A DNA stretch of 64,000 nt from Haemonchus contortus (lineage: Eukaryota > Nematoda > Chromadorea > Rhabditida > Trichostrongylidae): contig LS997563.1 of assembly GCA_000469685.2 (NCBI GenBank), positions 33,071,968 through 33,135,967 of the forward strand. The letters run 5' to 3'. The notes beneath the pieces are model-generated. The model was not told where the DNA came from. It ran no database searches and saw nothing but the letters and a program-made list of their open reading frames with translations. A program made the position numbers and the translations under genes. This document shows, piece after piece, positions 45,250 through 55,687 of this stretch. Position 1 is the stretch's first letter. Each line of letters starts with the position of its first letter.

Positions 45250-45507
45250 ATGTAGGTGGGAGTTGTCAACTCCATACGTTACCAAAGCTATGAACGCGAG
45301 TATATAGAAGAAACAGGTCGTCCTTTGTGCGTTTGGGTTAAAGAATATCTAAGTGGGCTGGCTGGATCAAAGATGCATACCCCACTAGGAGCCCATTGGA
45401 TTTTATTTCACGCAGACCAATCCTTTGCCCGGGGCGCAAGACACTGGAAGCGCTTTGGATTACCGCTAGAGATCTCTTTATGGACAGAAAGAAGTGTGCA
45501 GCTATAA
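45250..45507 (+). pseudogene. Penelope-like GIY-YIG remnant (copy 2)
   Basis: GVVNSIRY corresponds to the GIY strand and EYIEETGRPLCVWVKEYLSG to the YIG strand and helix. The invariant Gly of YIG is Glu here and the Tyr of GIY is Asn, so the nuclease would be dead even without the upstream stops. The linker upstream (45031-45250) has several stops. Confidence 0.75.
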
Positions 45508-45738
45508 TCCGTGAACTCGCACACCTTTGATCTAATATGAGGTCAGTGGGAGATTCTACTGTTTACTTTAAAAAACAGTTAGTTCGAGGAGGTTATCGTC
45601 CTGTCTTAGCGGCGGACTGCAAGGTGAGCAATCCATGCCTCATTCGATCAATGCCTGTTTGCTGGTCTACTTGATGTTTTCTTGGAGTTTCGTTGAGGCG
45701 TTTGGGCGAGCACGCCTTACATATGCTTTGCACTATTT

Positions 45739-45777
45739 CAGGCCCTGACGAAGGCGAAGCAGCCGGAACGTTGGCCA
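45739..45777 (+). ncRNA. Hammerhead-ribozyme-like motif, copy 2
   Basis: GGCC, box CTGACGA (45745), a short GC hairpin AGGCGAAGCAGCC, then GGAACGTT and GGCC. The GGCC before the first box and the GGCC after GTT are complementary (4 bp stem I), and differ from the stem strands of copies 1 and 3. The second box reads GGAA rather than GAAA, so this copy is probably inactive. Confidence 0.45.
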
Positions 45778-45830
45778 AATGAAGTGTTCAATCTTGAAAG
45801 GCTTCAAGAGAATTTCTCTTTATCGTAAAA

Positions 45831-47340
45831 CATATCAAAAGCCAAATGCTGAATGCTGAATGCTTCGGATGATGATGCTCAAAAGCTGGCATATGATTGT
45901 AAAAATGAGAACAAGAGCAAAGCGTAACTTTCATCTTTGGTCAGCCAACCCCTTTCAGAGGCTGTAATACATCACTTTTTTAACAACTTAATTTACTTAG
46001 CCATTTAATTTAATAGGTAAGCTACATAATTATGTAGGAGTGATTTCTGAACAAGAAGGAAAGCCAATCATTCCCAAATCGGCTTTCTGACAAACAATCT
46101 TTGAAATGGAATCGCTGATTCTTCGAGAAGGTTCTTAGCATCCGAGATATCAATTCCTCTCCCGATCAAAGTCTATAGCATTCTCAAGGAACATGTTGTC
46201 TGTAACATGAATTCCGATGGTTAGATGATGTAAATGCCAGTGCTACAATACATATTAGTAGCAACAGGAAAGTCTGGTAGCAATCATTTGAACCCGAGGG
46301 ATGTGAGTTGGTTGGCTAGGGTGAGTATCATTCTAGGACCCCTGCTCCCCTTGAATCGCGTAGTCTTCAAGCCTCTCTCACATCTCATCTCATCTTCAGC
46401 GGTGTGCTCAGTGATGGACTGGGTGCTATATTCAATGAGAGCGTAGGTTCGATTCCAAAGCTACAGTTGTTCTGCTTTGATGCACCTTAGTTGCGCCTCT
46501 CTATGTATACTGATGACATAACTGGCCCTTTCTCAGCTTGAGGCCCCTCATGTGCACATTATTAACAGTTTGGTATGAGTAGCTAGCATTATACAGGATG
46601 AAAAGCAGCTTCAACAATGTGAAACTTGCTTATTTGCATTGATTGGTCAGCGAGCTCGTTCGGAAAGGAAAGGGTAACGTGGACATTCGTAATATTATCA
46701 GGGTATTAACAATTCAGAATTATATCAGCTATAAAAAGCAATTAATTGATAGGTTATGAAAAACAATAACAACAATTCTGTCCTTCGTTTCCTCTTCCGG
46801 GAACTCTATGAAATCACCACCAAAACAGCTGCCAATATATTTTCAAACACCTGCAATTGCTGCAAAATGTTTTGCATAGCCGTGCTATTCGGTCGGAATG
46901 AACAGCAAAATTTGATTCCAGCTGAGTATCAACGTTTCAAAGTACTCAATGAATATTCATTTGCTAACTAGAAAGCATAAGATGGTGTACCTTGTAGCAC
47001 AGAGAGTAAAAAATTGAACAGTTCATTCTTATAGGGATGTAGTGCAGTGGTGCACATTGTCACTCCCATTGTTCGGCGATACAGTCCGATATGACTCTCA
47101 ATGAGGCTAACCAAGCTTTTCCTTTTCCCGGGGTTATACCGGACTTGTACGGGAGCAAAGCTGCACTGTGACATGCTCGCTAACACTACTTTCATACAAA
47201 TGTGGAGCTGATGCCTCTAGCTTTAGACTGGTTCAGACCACAATAGAGGAGTGTAAGACGGAGAAAAAGTGAAGCCTATTACTAGTAATCTCCACGTACG
47301 GTCTTCAATGAACGAGCTGATGATTGATTGAATGATTGAG
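45831..47340. other. Gene-free stretch
   Basis: A possible B-box-like GTAGGTTCGATTCC lies at 46443. Short frames only; nothing supported. Confidence 0.4.
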
Positions 47341-47346
47341 CTTTGA

Positions 47347-47565
47347 ATAATTCTGTATTCAACTCTCACAAGGTTGTTATAAAAACTTTATTGGCTGACG
47401 TTTCGGCGATGTCGCCTTCTTCAGAGCCTGAAAAGATCAAAACAATTTGCGCATATCCGATCAAACGCCTCTGCAGCCCTACTGGAGTTCGAGACTCCCC
47501 AGGGCGCGCACGTAATCTAAAAAAAGTTTTTATAACAACCTCGTGAGAGTTGAATACAGAATTAT
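47347..47565 (-). mobile_element. Small palindromic unit with 43-bp arms around a Penelope-type 3' motif
   Basis: Arm 47347-47389 and arm 47523-47565 are inverted copies differing at one of 43 positions (ATAATTCTGTATTCAACTCT and on through GTTATAAAAACTTT). The 133 bp between them, read on the minus strand, match the Penelope 3' region pattern and contain the hammerhead-like motif at 47391-47430. No coding sequence is left. It may be a solo terminal repeat or a non-autonomous derivative. Confidence 0.7.
47391..47430 (-). ncRNA. Hammerhead-ribozyme-like motif, copy 3
   Basis: Minus strand: GGCT, box CTGAAGA, one extra A, hairpin GGCG-ACAT-CGCC, then GAAACGTC and AGCC. GGCT and AGCC pair as a 4-bp stem I; GAAA-CG-T-C gives the second core box with a minimal stem III and a C at the expected cleavage position. 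This is the best-formed of the three copies. Confidence 0.55.
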
Positions 47566-47569
47566 ACAA

Positions 47570-48150
47570 ACCTATTACTAGTGTTCTCGGCGACGTTCAA
47601 TTGAGAACCAGGGACCACTTTTGTTATTGTTTTTCATTTCAAATTTTCATTTTTAAAGGAATATGAAAAAGGCTATACGACGATAACTCAACGGATGTCA
47701 ATGACGTTGTGCAGGCTATGCGAAAGGCGTTAATACGAGAGTCATCTGTCTGTGAAGTAGAACCTTTACTCTTGCATATTTTTATCCTAAAGATCACCTG
47801 CTACCAAAGCGATTGAAGAAATTTTCGTTACGTCAAGAAGGTTTTCTACGGTGGCAGTTTGAGAAAATAAAAAATTCGAATCAGAAGGGAGGTGTGAAGA
47901 CAAGTTCGTGGCTCACGTTGGAAGAAAGAATAGCAATAATATCACAAATCACTACCACGTTCGTAGTTTCTGAGCGCTCTATCAAAAGGAGTGTTCCTTC
48001 TTCAAGATCCCTCCAAGGCTACCAAGCTATCTTATCCCTAACGTAAACATGTTGATTCGTTTTGACTTGATGTTTTGTTAACTGCCATTATTTAGCCGCA
48101 GTACGCGATCCGAAAGTCTCACAAGGTTGGCAATTTATGGATAAAACTTT
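47570..48150. other. Unassigned
   Basis: A 77-codon plus frame at 47813-48046 (KKFSLRQEGFLRWQFEKIKN) is protein-like but has no recognised domain. Confidence 0.25.
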
Positions 48151-48263
48151 AGTCTCGGACGGCCACCGTGCTCTATGCCGTACAATACCGTGACCACGCT
48201 TGCCCTCGCCTTCTTTTGTGTGACCGGAAAGCACAAGTAGGGGTTCGACTCCCATCCGAGACT
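48151..48263 (+). other. tRNA-like structure, probably a tRNA relic
   Basis: The ends AGTCTCGGA and TCCGAGACT are perfectly complementary (9 bp). A B box GGGGTTCGACTCC stands in the right place before the 3' strand, giving a T-arm with one mismatch. At 113 nt it is too long, and the A box (CGGCCACCGTG) is poor. Either a decayed tRNA with an insertion or a SINE head. Confidence 0.4.
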
Positions 48264-49440
48264 GACGTTTTGCCAATAGTTCGCCCACCTTAAGAGCCAT
48301 GTTGATTCGTTCAATAGGCTACCTAGAGTACTTCTTAGAGAAACATGCACACAAAAGGAATCTCAACATAGTTAGTCGTAGGTTTCAGAGACCCTCGGAT
48401 GCCTATCCGGTCTCAGCAATGACTTTCAGAATTGCTTTTCTCTTCCCGGAAGAATCTTGTACCTGAAATTCAAGTGTATATCGAAGGAAGGCTTGACATG
48501 GTAACTAAGCGGGCATAAGTACAAATAGATCGTCGCTTGAGACTTATTGGAGAACCGATATGTGCCCAGAGAGGATCGACCACTCTGTAGGCACTTTTTG
48601 GTCAAATGCTGTTGACAGAAACGTTCAAACTGTCCGTCGTACTTTTGAAGACAGAGGCCGTAGTTGTCTTTAAAAAAGCTTTTCTAGAACGAGGCGAACT
48701 TTTCCAAGCGATATAGTGTTATTTTCAACGGTAGGTCCTACTGGCTGCTTTTCTGAAACGCACACGCAGTAAAGTTTGTTACAAATTTGCCTGTTCCATT
48801 TTCGTATACACAGCATTCAAAGAACGAGTGAAAACCCAGAACTATGAACAGAACAGCTGAAAACGGTTTCATAATTGCCCTGGAGTCCTGAGTTCGAGAG
48901 GTTCAATTTATTAATAGAGGCCACACTGGCGTAAATGAATGGTTGTTACCAAATGAATTGGAATTCTACTATTGTAAAAGAACAAGCACTTTGGTCGTAG
49001 ATAGGGTGTCGTTGACATCACGCTGAATTTATGTAGCACGCTACTGGTCACTGAAAAGTAGATAAGGCGATAATGAAGTAGTTGGAAGTGCAAGAAGTCA
49101 CGTAGAAGCTCGTCGCTGAGATGTGATCTTTGTTTCTAGTTATGTACTTCGAGTGCTCAATTAATATCAAAGATCATAGATCAGCGGGGTGATAACGATG
49201 GATGACGGTAGTGAAGGTTGCTTCCTTAGACGCACGGATACCACTCATGGTTAGGGAGCAACGATTAAACACTTGGCTTTCCTTAGACTGCTAGAAATAC
49301 AACTGGGAGGGATAGGGCTGTGTCGGATGTGGGGTGGGATATTCGTCGACGTTAGATTTGAAGTTTCTTCAAGTTTCGATTTTCCTTCAAGTTACTTTTT
49401 TCGAGTTTCTGATTTGTTTCAATTTCAAAAACAAACGGTT
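48264..49440. other. Gene-free stretch
   Basis: Near 48790-48820 a short piece resembles the arm of the MITE at 12334. No gene seen. Confidence 0.4.
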
Positions 49441-49444
49441 TCAG

Positions 49445-49865
49445 CAAAATTGCCAAGGAGGCGAAGGTGGTTCCTACGTTGCTTCAAGATGATGCTATCG
49501 ATGGTGGCGAAAAAACGTGACGGATGAAGTAGTAGGAGTCTTGTTGGAATCTAGTACATCGCTTCCAACTGTACCTGGCTTCTATATGCCGGTAAGAAGG
49601 CATCAAAAGGGTAACTTACTACAATATTCTTTTAGCAGAGATGCTGTGCCTCATGTTGCATCGTCGGTGTCCTTGAGCCTAATGGCTGGGCTCAAGAACA
49701 CCGAACTGGGAAATATTGAAGAACCTCCGCTACAGCGGCCACTTTCTGACGAAGTTTAAAACCGCTAGTGATGAACTTGGAGCTGACGATGAGGATGAAA
49801 TAGAAGACGAGGAAGAGGAGATGATTTGTGATGCCATAAAATTGGTTTGTCTGAAGATTCTCTAA
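49445..49865 (+). pseudogene. Broken exon cluster related to the exon at 50213
   Basis: After a strong TTTCAG acceptor (49444) all three frames close before the GTAAGA donor at 49592. After a TTTTAG acceptor at 49635 one frame runs to PPLQRPLSDEV and a stop. A second frame (49683-49865) reads PNWEILKNLRYSGHFLTKFK then ASDELGADDEDEIEDEEEEM. The last part aligns by eye with the exon at 50213 (ASEMVTEM-TEEERNR), which suggests a duplicated exon disrupted by a small insertion between PLSDE and ASDE. Alternatively it is a real gene whose exon borders I have not found. Confidence 0.3.
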
Positions 49866-50212
49866 TCGGACTTTTTGAGGATGGAATCGTTATGTTCAGG
49901 AGCCCCATTACCGAACCTTACTGCTAGCGGCTTGCAGATACCTTTGCTAGCTTTTCGAAGACCAACGACCCATTCAAGTTTTCAGTTGCCTGACAAAATT
50001 TTGGGAACAGCTAGAATTTCAGTTGCGCGTTGGGGAAGAGAATTTATGGAATTTTTGGGAACTCAAACTTTTCCCAAAGAATTCCAGCCTTGACCAGTTT
50101 TGAACGATTTGCGTACTGCTAAAGTCCCTTTACTAATGTTCTTTACTGATATTTGTTAGATGAAAGTTATTCCGTAGGGATTCTAAGGCCTACTGAAACT
50201 TTCTATTTATAG

Positions 50213-50354
50213 GTTCCCTTGAGCGAAGTCGCTTCGGAAATGGTGACCGAAATGACGGAGGAGGAACGAAATCGGTGTACGGTTATTATGCAAGAGAATT
50301 TGTATTATTATATGATCTTGTTTATGATGTTATGTTATCTATACAGCGGCTTTC
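50213..50354 (+). CDS. Probable internal exon, unrecognised protein with a hydrophobic segment
   Basis: Bounded by TTTATAG (acceptor, AG 50211-50212) and GTGAGT (donor, 50355). The phase-0 frame reads VPLSEVASEMVTEMTEEERN, then RCTVIMQENLYYYMILFMML then CYLYSGF, ending in phase 1. The first half is acidic; the second is a likely transmembrane helix. No family recognised. Partner exons are not certain; 49.4-49.9 kb upstream holds diverged duplicates, and an exon at 61617 shares a similar pattern. Confidence 0.45.
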
Positions 50355-50892
50355 GTGAGTATCCGTTCATCGGAAGTTTTCCTTCCCGCCTCAGTTACGA
50401 AGTTTTTTTTGAGCAATGGAGGCTTTTTTAGTCATAGTTAAGGGTAGCGATGTGAAAGTTTTTCGATGAAGAGCTTCCCCCTCTTCTTCACTTACCTCCA
50501 CATTTAAACTCATTCCAATTTTTTACTCTACTGAGAAATCAGGAGTTCTAGAGTGGGTCGCGATATGCCAGTCGAACTCATCCGCTAGGTATGACTATGA
50601 CTGCGGGTTGCAATTTTCCATTTCATTCATACTGAGTAGAAACGACGGGGATGAGAACAGATTCTAAGCACTCGTAAGATTTACCGCAATGTTTTTATGC
50701 CTTTTCTCACTGTATTCATTTCATTAAATTCAATAATAAAAGGTCACCAATTATTCTTATTGTATGTGTCAACAATTTATACATCCACAAATATTCTAGC
50801 TAATAATGCCTATCTATTATCAGAAGTACAATTCATAACGCAAAGTCGAGAATCACGTCGTGGAGTAACGATGACTAAGAAATTGAGATCAT

Positions 50893-50997
50893 AAAAAATT
50901 TAAAGATTTTGCACTATGGCATGTCTCTAGACATTTCGTTTGTGCCATGTGGTCCGGTAACAAGAGATCACAATCAAGGATACAAGCCATTGCAACC
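50893..50997 (-). CDS. Possible further exon of the minus-strand gene at 51168-52103
   Basis: A CTTTTACAG acceptor at about 50998 is followed by VAMACILDCDLLLPDHMAQT, then KCLETCHSAKSLNFL and a stop at about 50889. Paired cysteines (CILDC, CLETC) resemble those of the exon at 51627-51871, but connection to the upstream exons is not proved because the exon at 51383 has its own in-frame stop. Confidence 0.3.
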
Positions 50998-51167
50998 TGT
51001 AAAAGATAGATATCTTGATCGAATATATGTAGAGATAATAGTAAATGATCAATGAACCAATTAATGATTTTTTTGCTGCGGTTCATCATTTTATAATTTG
51101 TAATTTAGAAATTGCAACAGGATCCCATCCAAAGTACCTCCCAACTTCCACGGGATATGTGGGTCGA

Positions 51168-52103
51168 CTATGAGCCATGAAACGGCAGAGCGTGATGAGG
51201 TAGTTGAGGCAGAAAGAAACAAGATATAGATGGTATAGACGGATACGAGAAGGTGGGTAGATGTTGGGGGGCACTTGCACCCACATCGTATTTCGAAATG
51301 CCTGAAGGAGTAGTTATGGTAGTGGAGTTGTGGTATAGAGTTATAGTAGTTACAGTGGTGCAATGGTAGTCACCCGCGAAGTTCTGGCAAGAAAAGAAAT
51401 CCAAAAGATCAGATTCCCTTGTAAGGAAGCTTTTCTAGGAGAAATCGTTTTACCCAGAGAGTTCCGTCTAGGAAAGTGATTGGGCCATTACTGCTATCAT
51501 ACTATTTTACAACTACCCTGACAACAAGGAGAAACCTATGAAGAGCGTGCAGAAATTTCTGGCTAACACAAGTAGGGGACAAAGGTGAATCGAAACGCGT
51601 ATTCTGGAAGAGAAGGAATAACTTACCTCGCTTCTCTGCTTTAAACAGCCGTATCCCTTATAAGGAATTTGGCATTCGGAGCATGGCATTTCGGCTGTAC
51701 CGCTTTCATCACATACTTCGGTGCAATGCTCGAATATTCGACGTCGTTCCGCTTCCTGCTCGGTTTCGAACTGAAATTCGTTTGCATTCACCGGGAGAAC
51801 ATCATGTAAGAGGCACAAGACCCTTTGATTTTTGTCGGAAAAGAAGTTTCTTCGCACTTCCCAACGGTAAACTATTTATTTGACGTTCATCGAAATGGAG
51901 TAATTCTATGGGCAGGGATCCCGGAAAATCCGCATTACTTCCGCAGAAATGAAGATTAAATCAGAGGGCAATAGGAAAGGTGATGAAGGAGGACAGCTGA
52001 TAAAGGGTCCCAGGAAGTACATTACAGTGAATCTATTCATTTACTTACCCATCACAAGGTCATTTCTTGTGCGTTCTCCTTTTCTGTTACGGTGATTTGC
52101 CAT
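51168..52103 (-). CDS. Three-exon gene model, cysteine-containing protein of unknown function
   Basis: Exon 1 (52103-52049) starts at ATG after AACCAG, a plausible trans-splice site, and encodes MANHRNRKGERTRNDLVM before a GTAAGT donor in phase 1. Exon 2 (51871-51627) opens after AAATAG with two bases that complete a codon (phase consistent) and encodes YRWEVRRNFFSDKNQRVLCL, then NANEFQFETEQEAERRRIFE, HCTEVCDESGTAEMPCSECQ and IPYKGYGCLKQRSE before GTAAGT in phase 0. Exon 3 begins at 51383 after CTTGCCAG in phase 0 (NFAGDYHCTTVTTITLYHNS) and may run to TAG at 51168 or splice again. Five cysteines lie in a compact block in exon 2. There is no signal peptide. I do not know the family; a faint likeness to the cysteine box of anosmin/KAL-1 proteins (C-x-E-x-C-x-E-S-G) is too short to rely on. 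Confidence 0.5.
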
Positions 52104-52221
52104 TCTGGTTAATAATTAGCCCGATTCAGAAGAAATCTGGAGAAAAGGTTCAGACTAGATGGTATGAAAAAAGCACGAATTGCTCGGAAATCAGGCTAAT
52201 TCCATTTCTATAGCATTACGA

Positions 52222-52475
52222 TCTTTTACCCCGAGCAAGAATCAGGGATCGATTTTCGGACTGATATCCTCATAGGTCAACTAAGCTTCCCATCCCTCGA
52301 GCGTTAGTTGATTGGTAATAGACTCTGTCTGTCTGGATGAAAGCACTAACATGTACATCGGCTGCTCTATACAGTTCATTACATATTCCATATACGCATT
52401 CAAACACCGCCAGGATCGTAGATGGAAGTCTAACGCGTGGCGCATTCCAAACGGGACTTATCAACTCGAGAAACT
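52222..52475 (+). mobile_element. tRNA-headed SINE copy 5
   Basis: Partial head (ATCAGGGATCGATTTTCGGA) and diverged body: CATAGGTCAACTAAGC, CCCATCCCTCGAGCGTTAGT, CACTAACATGTACATCGGCT, then ATCGTAGATGGAAGTCTAAC and GCATTCCAAACGGG. The 145-codon plus frame that crosses it is therefore not trustworthy as a gene. Confidence 0.6.
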
Positions 52476-52479
52476 TTAA

Positions 52480-53300
52480 CTCTTCTTGGTCACATTTTCT
52501 TATTTCTCTGCTGATCAGAAAACCCATTATTTATTCCGTCCCTTCAGTATTTCTTCCTTCCTTCCTCTACCTCCTCTTCTTCATCACTAATATCATGGCC
52601 ATCATGTGGTATTTTAAAGATTTAATTGGCTTCTGCCGTTGGACTAAGAGACATTTTGTATACAGAGATTCCACAAATCTCAAATCCCCTTCCCCTTCGA
52701 AGCCGGGCTATGGGTTCGAATCGTTGATGCGAAGATATATTTCACGACTTAAAGAAAACAGGTCGAGCGCATAATTTCTCTGTGCACCAAAACGTTTTCT
52801 TGACGCGCAATATATACGACGTTCGTGACAGGAAATTCCTGCCAAAAGTGATCTTCAGACTTCGATAACGCCATTCATTTCCGCTATTTTTTTGCAGTGT
52901 GCAGTTTGCTATGCAGTGAGTTTACAAAGAGGAAGTATAGAAAAGGGTAGTGACGCCTTAGGGCACGAACCGGTTCGACCACTTGAGCACCTCGGGTAAA
53001 TCGGATTACTCTAACCTTTTCAGACGAATCTGCAGCCCGATTACATTGACCTTATGATCTTTTAACCTACTGAAAACGTTTTGGTTTATTCAGAATCCCT
53101 TCGCTGAACTGAATGATTTATCTTTCTGCAAAGTGATGGCGTTGTGTAAGAATCACCTGCATTGGCGCAAAAAGCGGGTGGGCCGGGGGAAGTAGCGTCA
53201 TCGCATGTGGCGAAACAAAACATGGATCGCGTTATCATAATACATGGAACTGTTCATCATTCGGAATCACTTCGAGGCGCCATTCACGAAAAGGGTAGTT
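52480..53300. other. Gene-free stretch
   Basis: The end of the plus frame that runs to 52774 has a hydrophobic patch near 52540-52620 but no domain. Nothing else seen. Confidence 0.35.
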
Positions 53301-53367
53301 TCTGAGATTCCTTCATAGGTTGGATTTGAGGTACCTTCTCGAATCCAACCTACGAAGGAATCTCAGA
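53301..53367. other. Long near-perfect hairpin
   Basis: Arms 53301-53330 and 53338-53367 pair over 30 bp with one mismatch and one G-T pair, around a 7-base loop (GTACCTT). The sequence is not simple repeat. It could be a microRNA-type precursor, a tiny MITE or a chance inverted duplication; no flanking direct repeat is clear. Confidence 0.7.
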
Positions 53368-53399
53368 TATCGATTTGAGGGATATCATGTGTGCCGATA

Positions 53400-53830
53400 T
53401 TAGGTCGAGAAACGTCCTGGACAGGGCACAAAGGGGCAAAGGGCCTGATATTGTATCGTATAAATGCCACACCCACAGCGGACGAGTATCAGTGGTATTG
53501 TAGAGGCTGCATAGTTGGCAATATACCCTATGTGGGGAGTTGAAATAACTTGCCGCTCCACAGATAATTGTAGCTCTGCAAGCCTGACAGACAAGCCACA
53601 GATGTTGCATTTTCGAATAAGGAAGGTTGACGAGACATTCTTTGCTCCCATATCTCTTTTTTTATGACAATTTGGTAGTTGACAGTCTCTCTTTCTCTGA
53701 ATTTGTCCCAAGGTACTTTTGCTATATACTGCAAATTCAAATCGGAGGGTGGCCATTCTTGGGGGGTTAAAATCTGGAATAGTAGACTATAAAAAGTGTC
53801 CTTGTGATGAACTGTCATACCCAATAAAAC
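53400..53830 (-). pseudogene. Probable Tc1-like transposase C-terminal remnant
   Basis: The minus frame 53824-53528 contains LTPQEWPPSDLNLQYIAKVP, close to the EEWPP(Y)SPDLN-LDY box of Tc1-like transposases with the SP lost, then IVIKKEIWEQRMSRQPSLFE, matching the IKKEWE-M tail. A second frame overlaps it at 53756-53400. No inverted ends were found. Not a host gene. Confidence 0.45.
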
Positions 53831-54715
53831 TTTTTATTACACGAATTTTGCAGGTGGAAAGTCATATTATCAAGGTCAAAGACCCAGTACGGTTTCGTCT
53901 GCCTACAAATGAATTTTGCCCTTCGCAGAACAACTGGAGTTGATGTTCTCATAAAAATATTTCAGATTGATGGGGTTGACTATGGTTTCCCCCACAGTCT
54001 AGTGCTTTCCAAGTGTACAGATTACGACTTGTATTCATAATTACAATGGGGGATATGACCAAAATGATGCTATTGTCAAATCTAACTCAAAATCGACCCT
54101 TCCTTCGTTAAAAACTGGTTATACACCAATTACCATTTCCTTTGAAAGATAACGGTTCTAATTAGGGACTTCATGGTCCGAAAACCATGCCATGATTCTA
54201 TTTTGTTCGATATTGAGCGAACCGGATAGGCCGATTCTGATACGACTCGTGTGATTGAAAATACAACCTGTAAAACGCGCTGTTCTCTTCCAGGAATCTG
54301 GTCCATAACTTGTTTCTGGCCTCCTCCCAAAATTGGGTAGTTTTAATCACTGAGAACAAATACCCGTTTTCCTACCCTATCCTCTAGGGTATTTATTGCT
54401 CAAATACGGAACTGTAAAAGTCAGAAATTCCTCAGTCGAACTGTCTCCTTCCATGGTGCGCCCACGTCACACTGTCGGTTCCCACGTTCTATATAGCGAT
54501 GGACTCCGGATGGGTGCTTATTCAATGAGTGGCGAGGGTATGCCTATACGAGAGGCAGGACAAATCTAGTTTCAAACGGGCGATCTTTTTTTTTCGAAAG
54601 AACCTCTGGTCAGTAGCGCATCTCTTTGCTCCTTCCATCCATATTTGTTCAAAAGCGTGATTAGAAGTTTATCACATAGCGTTTTCGAGTTTGACAAGTT
54701 CAAAGGATCACCCAA

Positions 54716-54785
54716 ACATAAACATACACACATACACACACACGCATACACACTTACACCGTACGCACAAACACACACGTGCACC
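54716..54785 (+). repeat. (CA)n-rich microsatellite
   Basis: Imperfect CACA, CATACA and CACGCA units. It produces a shadow frame of cysteine and valine on the minus strand. Confidence 0.9.
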
Positions 54786-55687
54786 GAATTGTTTTGCATA
54801 ACAAAGGTAAAACAAATATACAGCTAACCCACTCTGATTTCGGTACATAAAGATGGGATTCGTGCAATTGAACAAGCGACCAGCATCGATATCAATACTA
54901 ATAACATATCTGAAAATTCACAAAAACTAGCGAATATGATAAAATATGGGCACTCGGCTGGGTATTTCAACAATTAGACCTAGACGAATGCATCCGTAAA
55001 CTTCGTAAAAAAACGTCATATCAATATGGTAATGTTAGATTAATACTCAACAACACGTGGTAAACAACGCTGTGCGAACAAAATTCATTACCTTTAATAA
55101 GTGCGATGAAAGTGAAATAATTGGCACAGCAGGTATGTGAAAACAATGAGATGAACCGTTGTGACTGCTGAGAGGATCGATGCTCCATATGAAAGGTTCG
55201 CTAATCCTATGAACTAGGAGTTTTCAAGAAGCCTAGGAGAAGAGCAGATCGACTAAGCTGTACGGTTACAGGAATCGAGTGAAGGAGTACATAGTTGTTA
55301 TTGAGACGAGGACTTGTAGAGCCTCGGGTAGGGTGTGTAGTATTTTATTGAAAATAGAAGAGCTTTTTGTTTAAGGTGTTGACCGTTGAACATTTCTCAT
55401 AAAGACTGGTTACGCATGTCGTGGACTGACAAAATGGCACATTAAAGGGAATACCGGGCCATAGACTGGAAAAAGGAGATTTACAGTGTGGGAATAGGTG
55501 CAAAAAATCCACGGCACTAGTTTCAGTATTCGTTTGGTGGCAATCAGAAATAGTGTCCTTAGTGAATGACGAATATTCAAAGGTTGATGAGTATAGATGT
55601 ATTATGCAGTTCACAGAGAGCCATAAACTTTACTTTCAGTAAGAAATCAAACAATTATTGTACGATGATTCGCTTTAACAAAAAGAC
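54786..55687. other. Gene-free stretch
   Basis: An 89-codon minus frame at 55345-55614 has no motif. Nothing supported. Confidence 0.4.

Larger units (their letters stand above)
44560..45830 (+). mobile_element. Penelope-like retroelement 2, 5'-truncated and decayed
   Basis: Begins just before the RT active site (CRYIDDCLIICSTQEEIDIC at about 44625-44685). It continues through RTKWYRKPSCKN, a degraded linker (FIPEEVSRSNRSI), and GIY-YIG remnants (GVVNSIRYQS then EYIEETGRPLC, in which the YIG reads YIE). A late segment shows PLGAHWI. A hammerhead-like motif at 45739-45777 closes the element. The whole N-terminal half of the RT is missing at the left edge, the usual result of incomplete reverse transcription. 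Confidence 0.8.

Noticed and set aside
46234..46500. Possible tRNA gene around GTAGGTTCGATTCC
   Set aside because: No A box at a suitable distance and no acceptor stem could be found.
52337..52774. 145-codon plus frame
   Set aside because: Its first third is SINE sequence; the rest has only a hydrophobic patch and no splice context.
54572..54827. Frames rich in Cys/Val or His/Thr
   Set aside because: Translation of a CA microsatellite.
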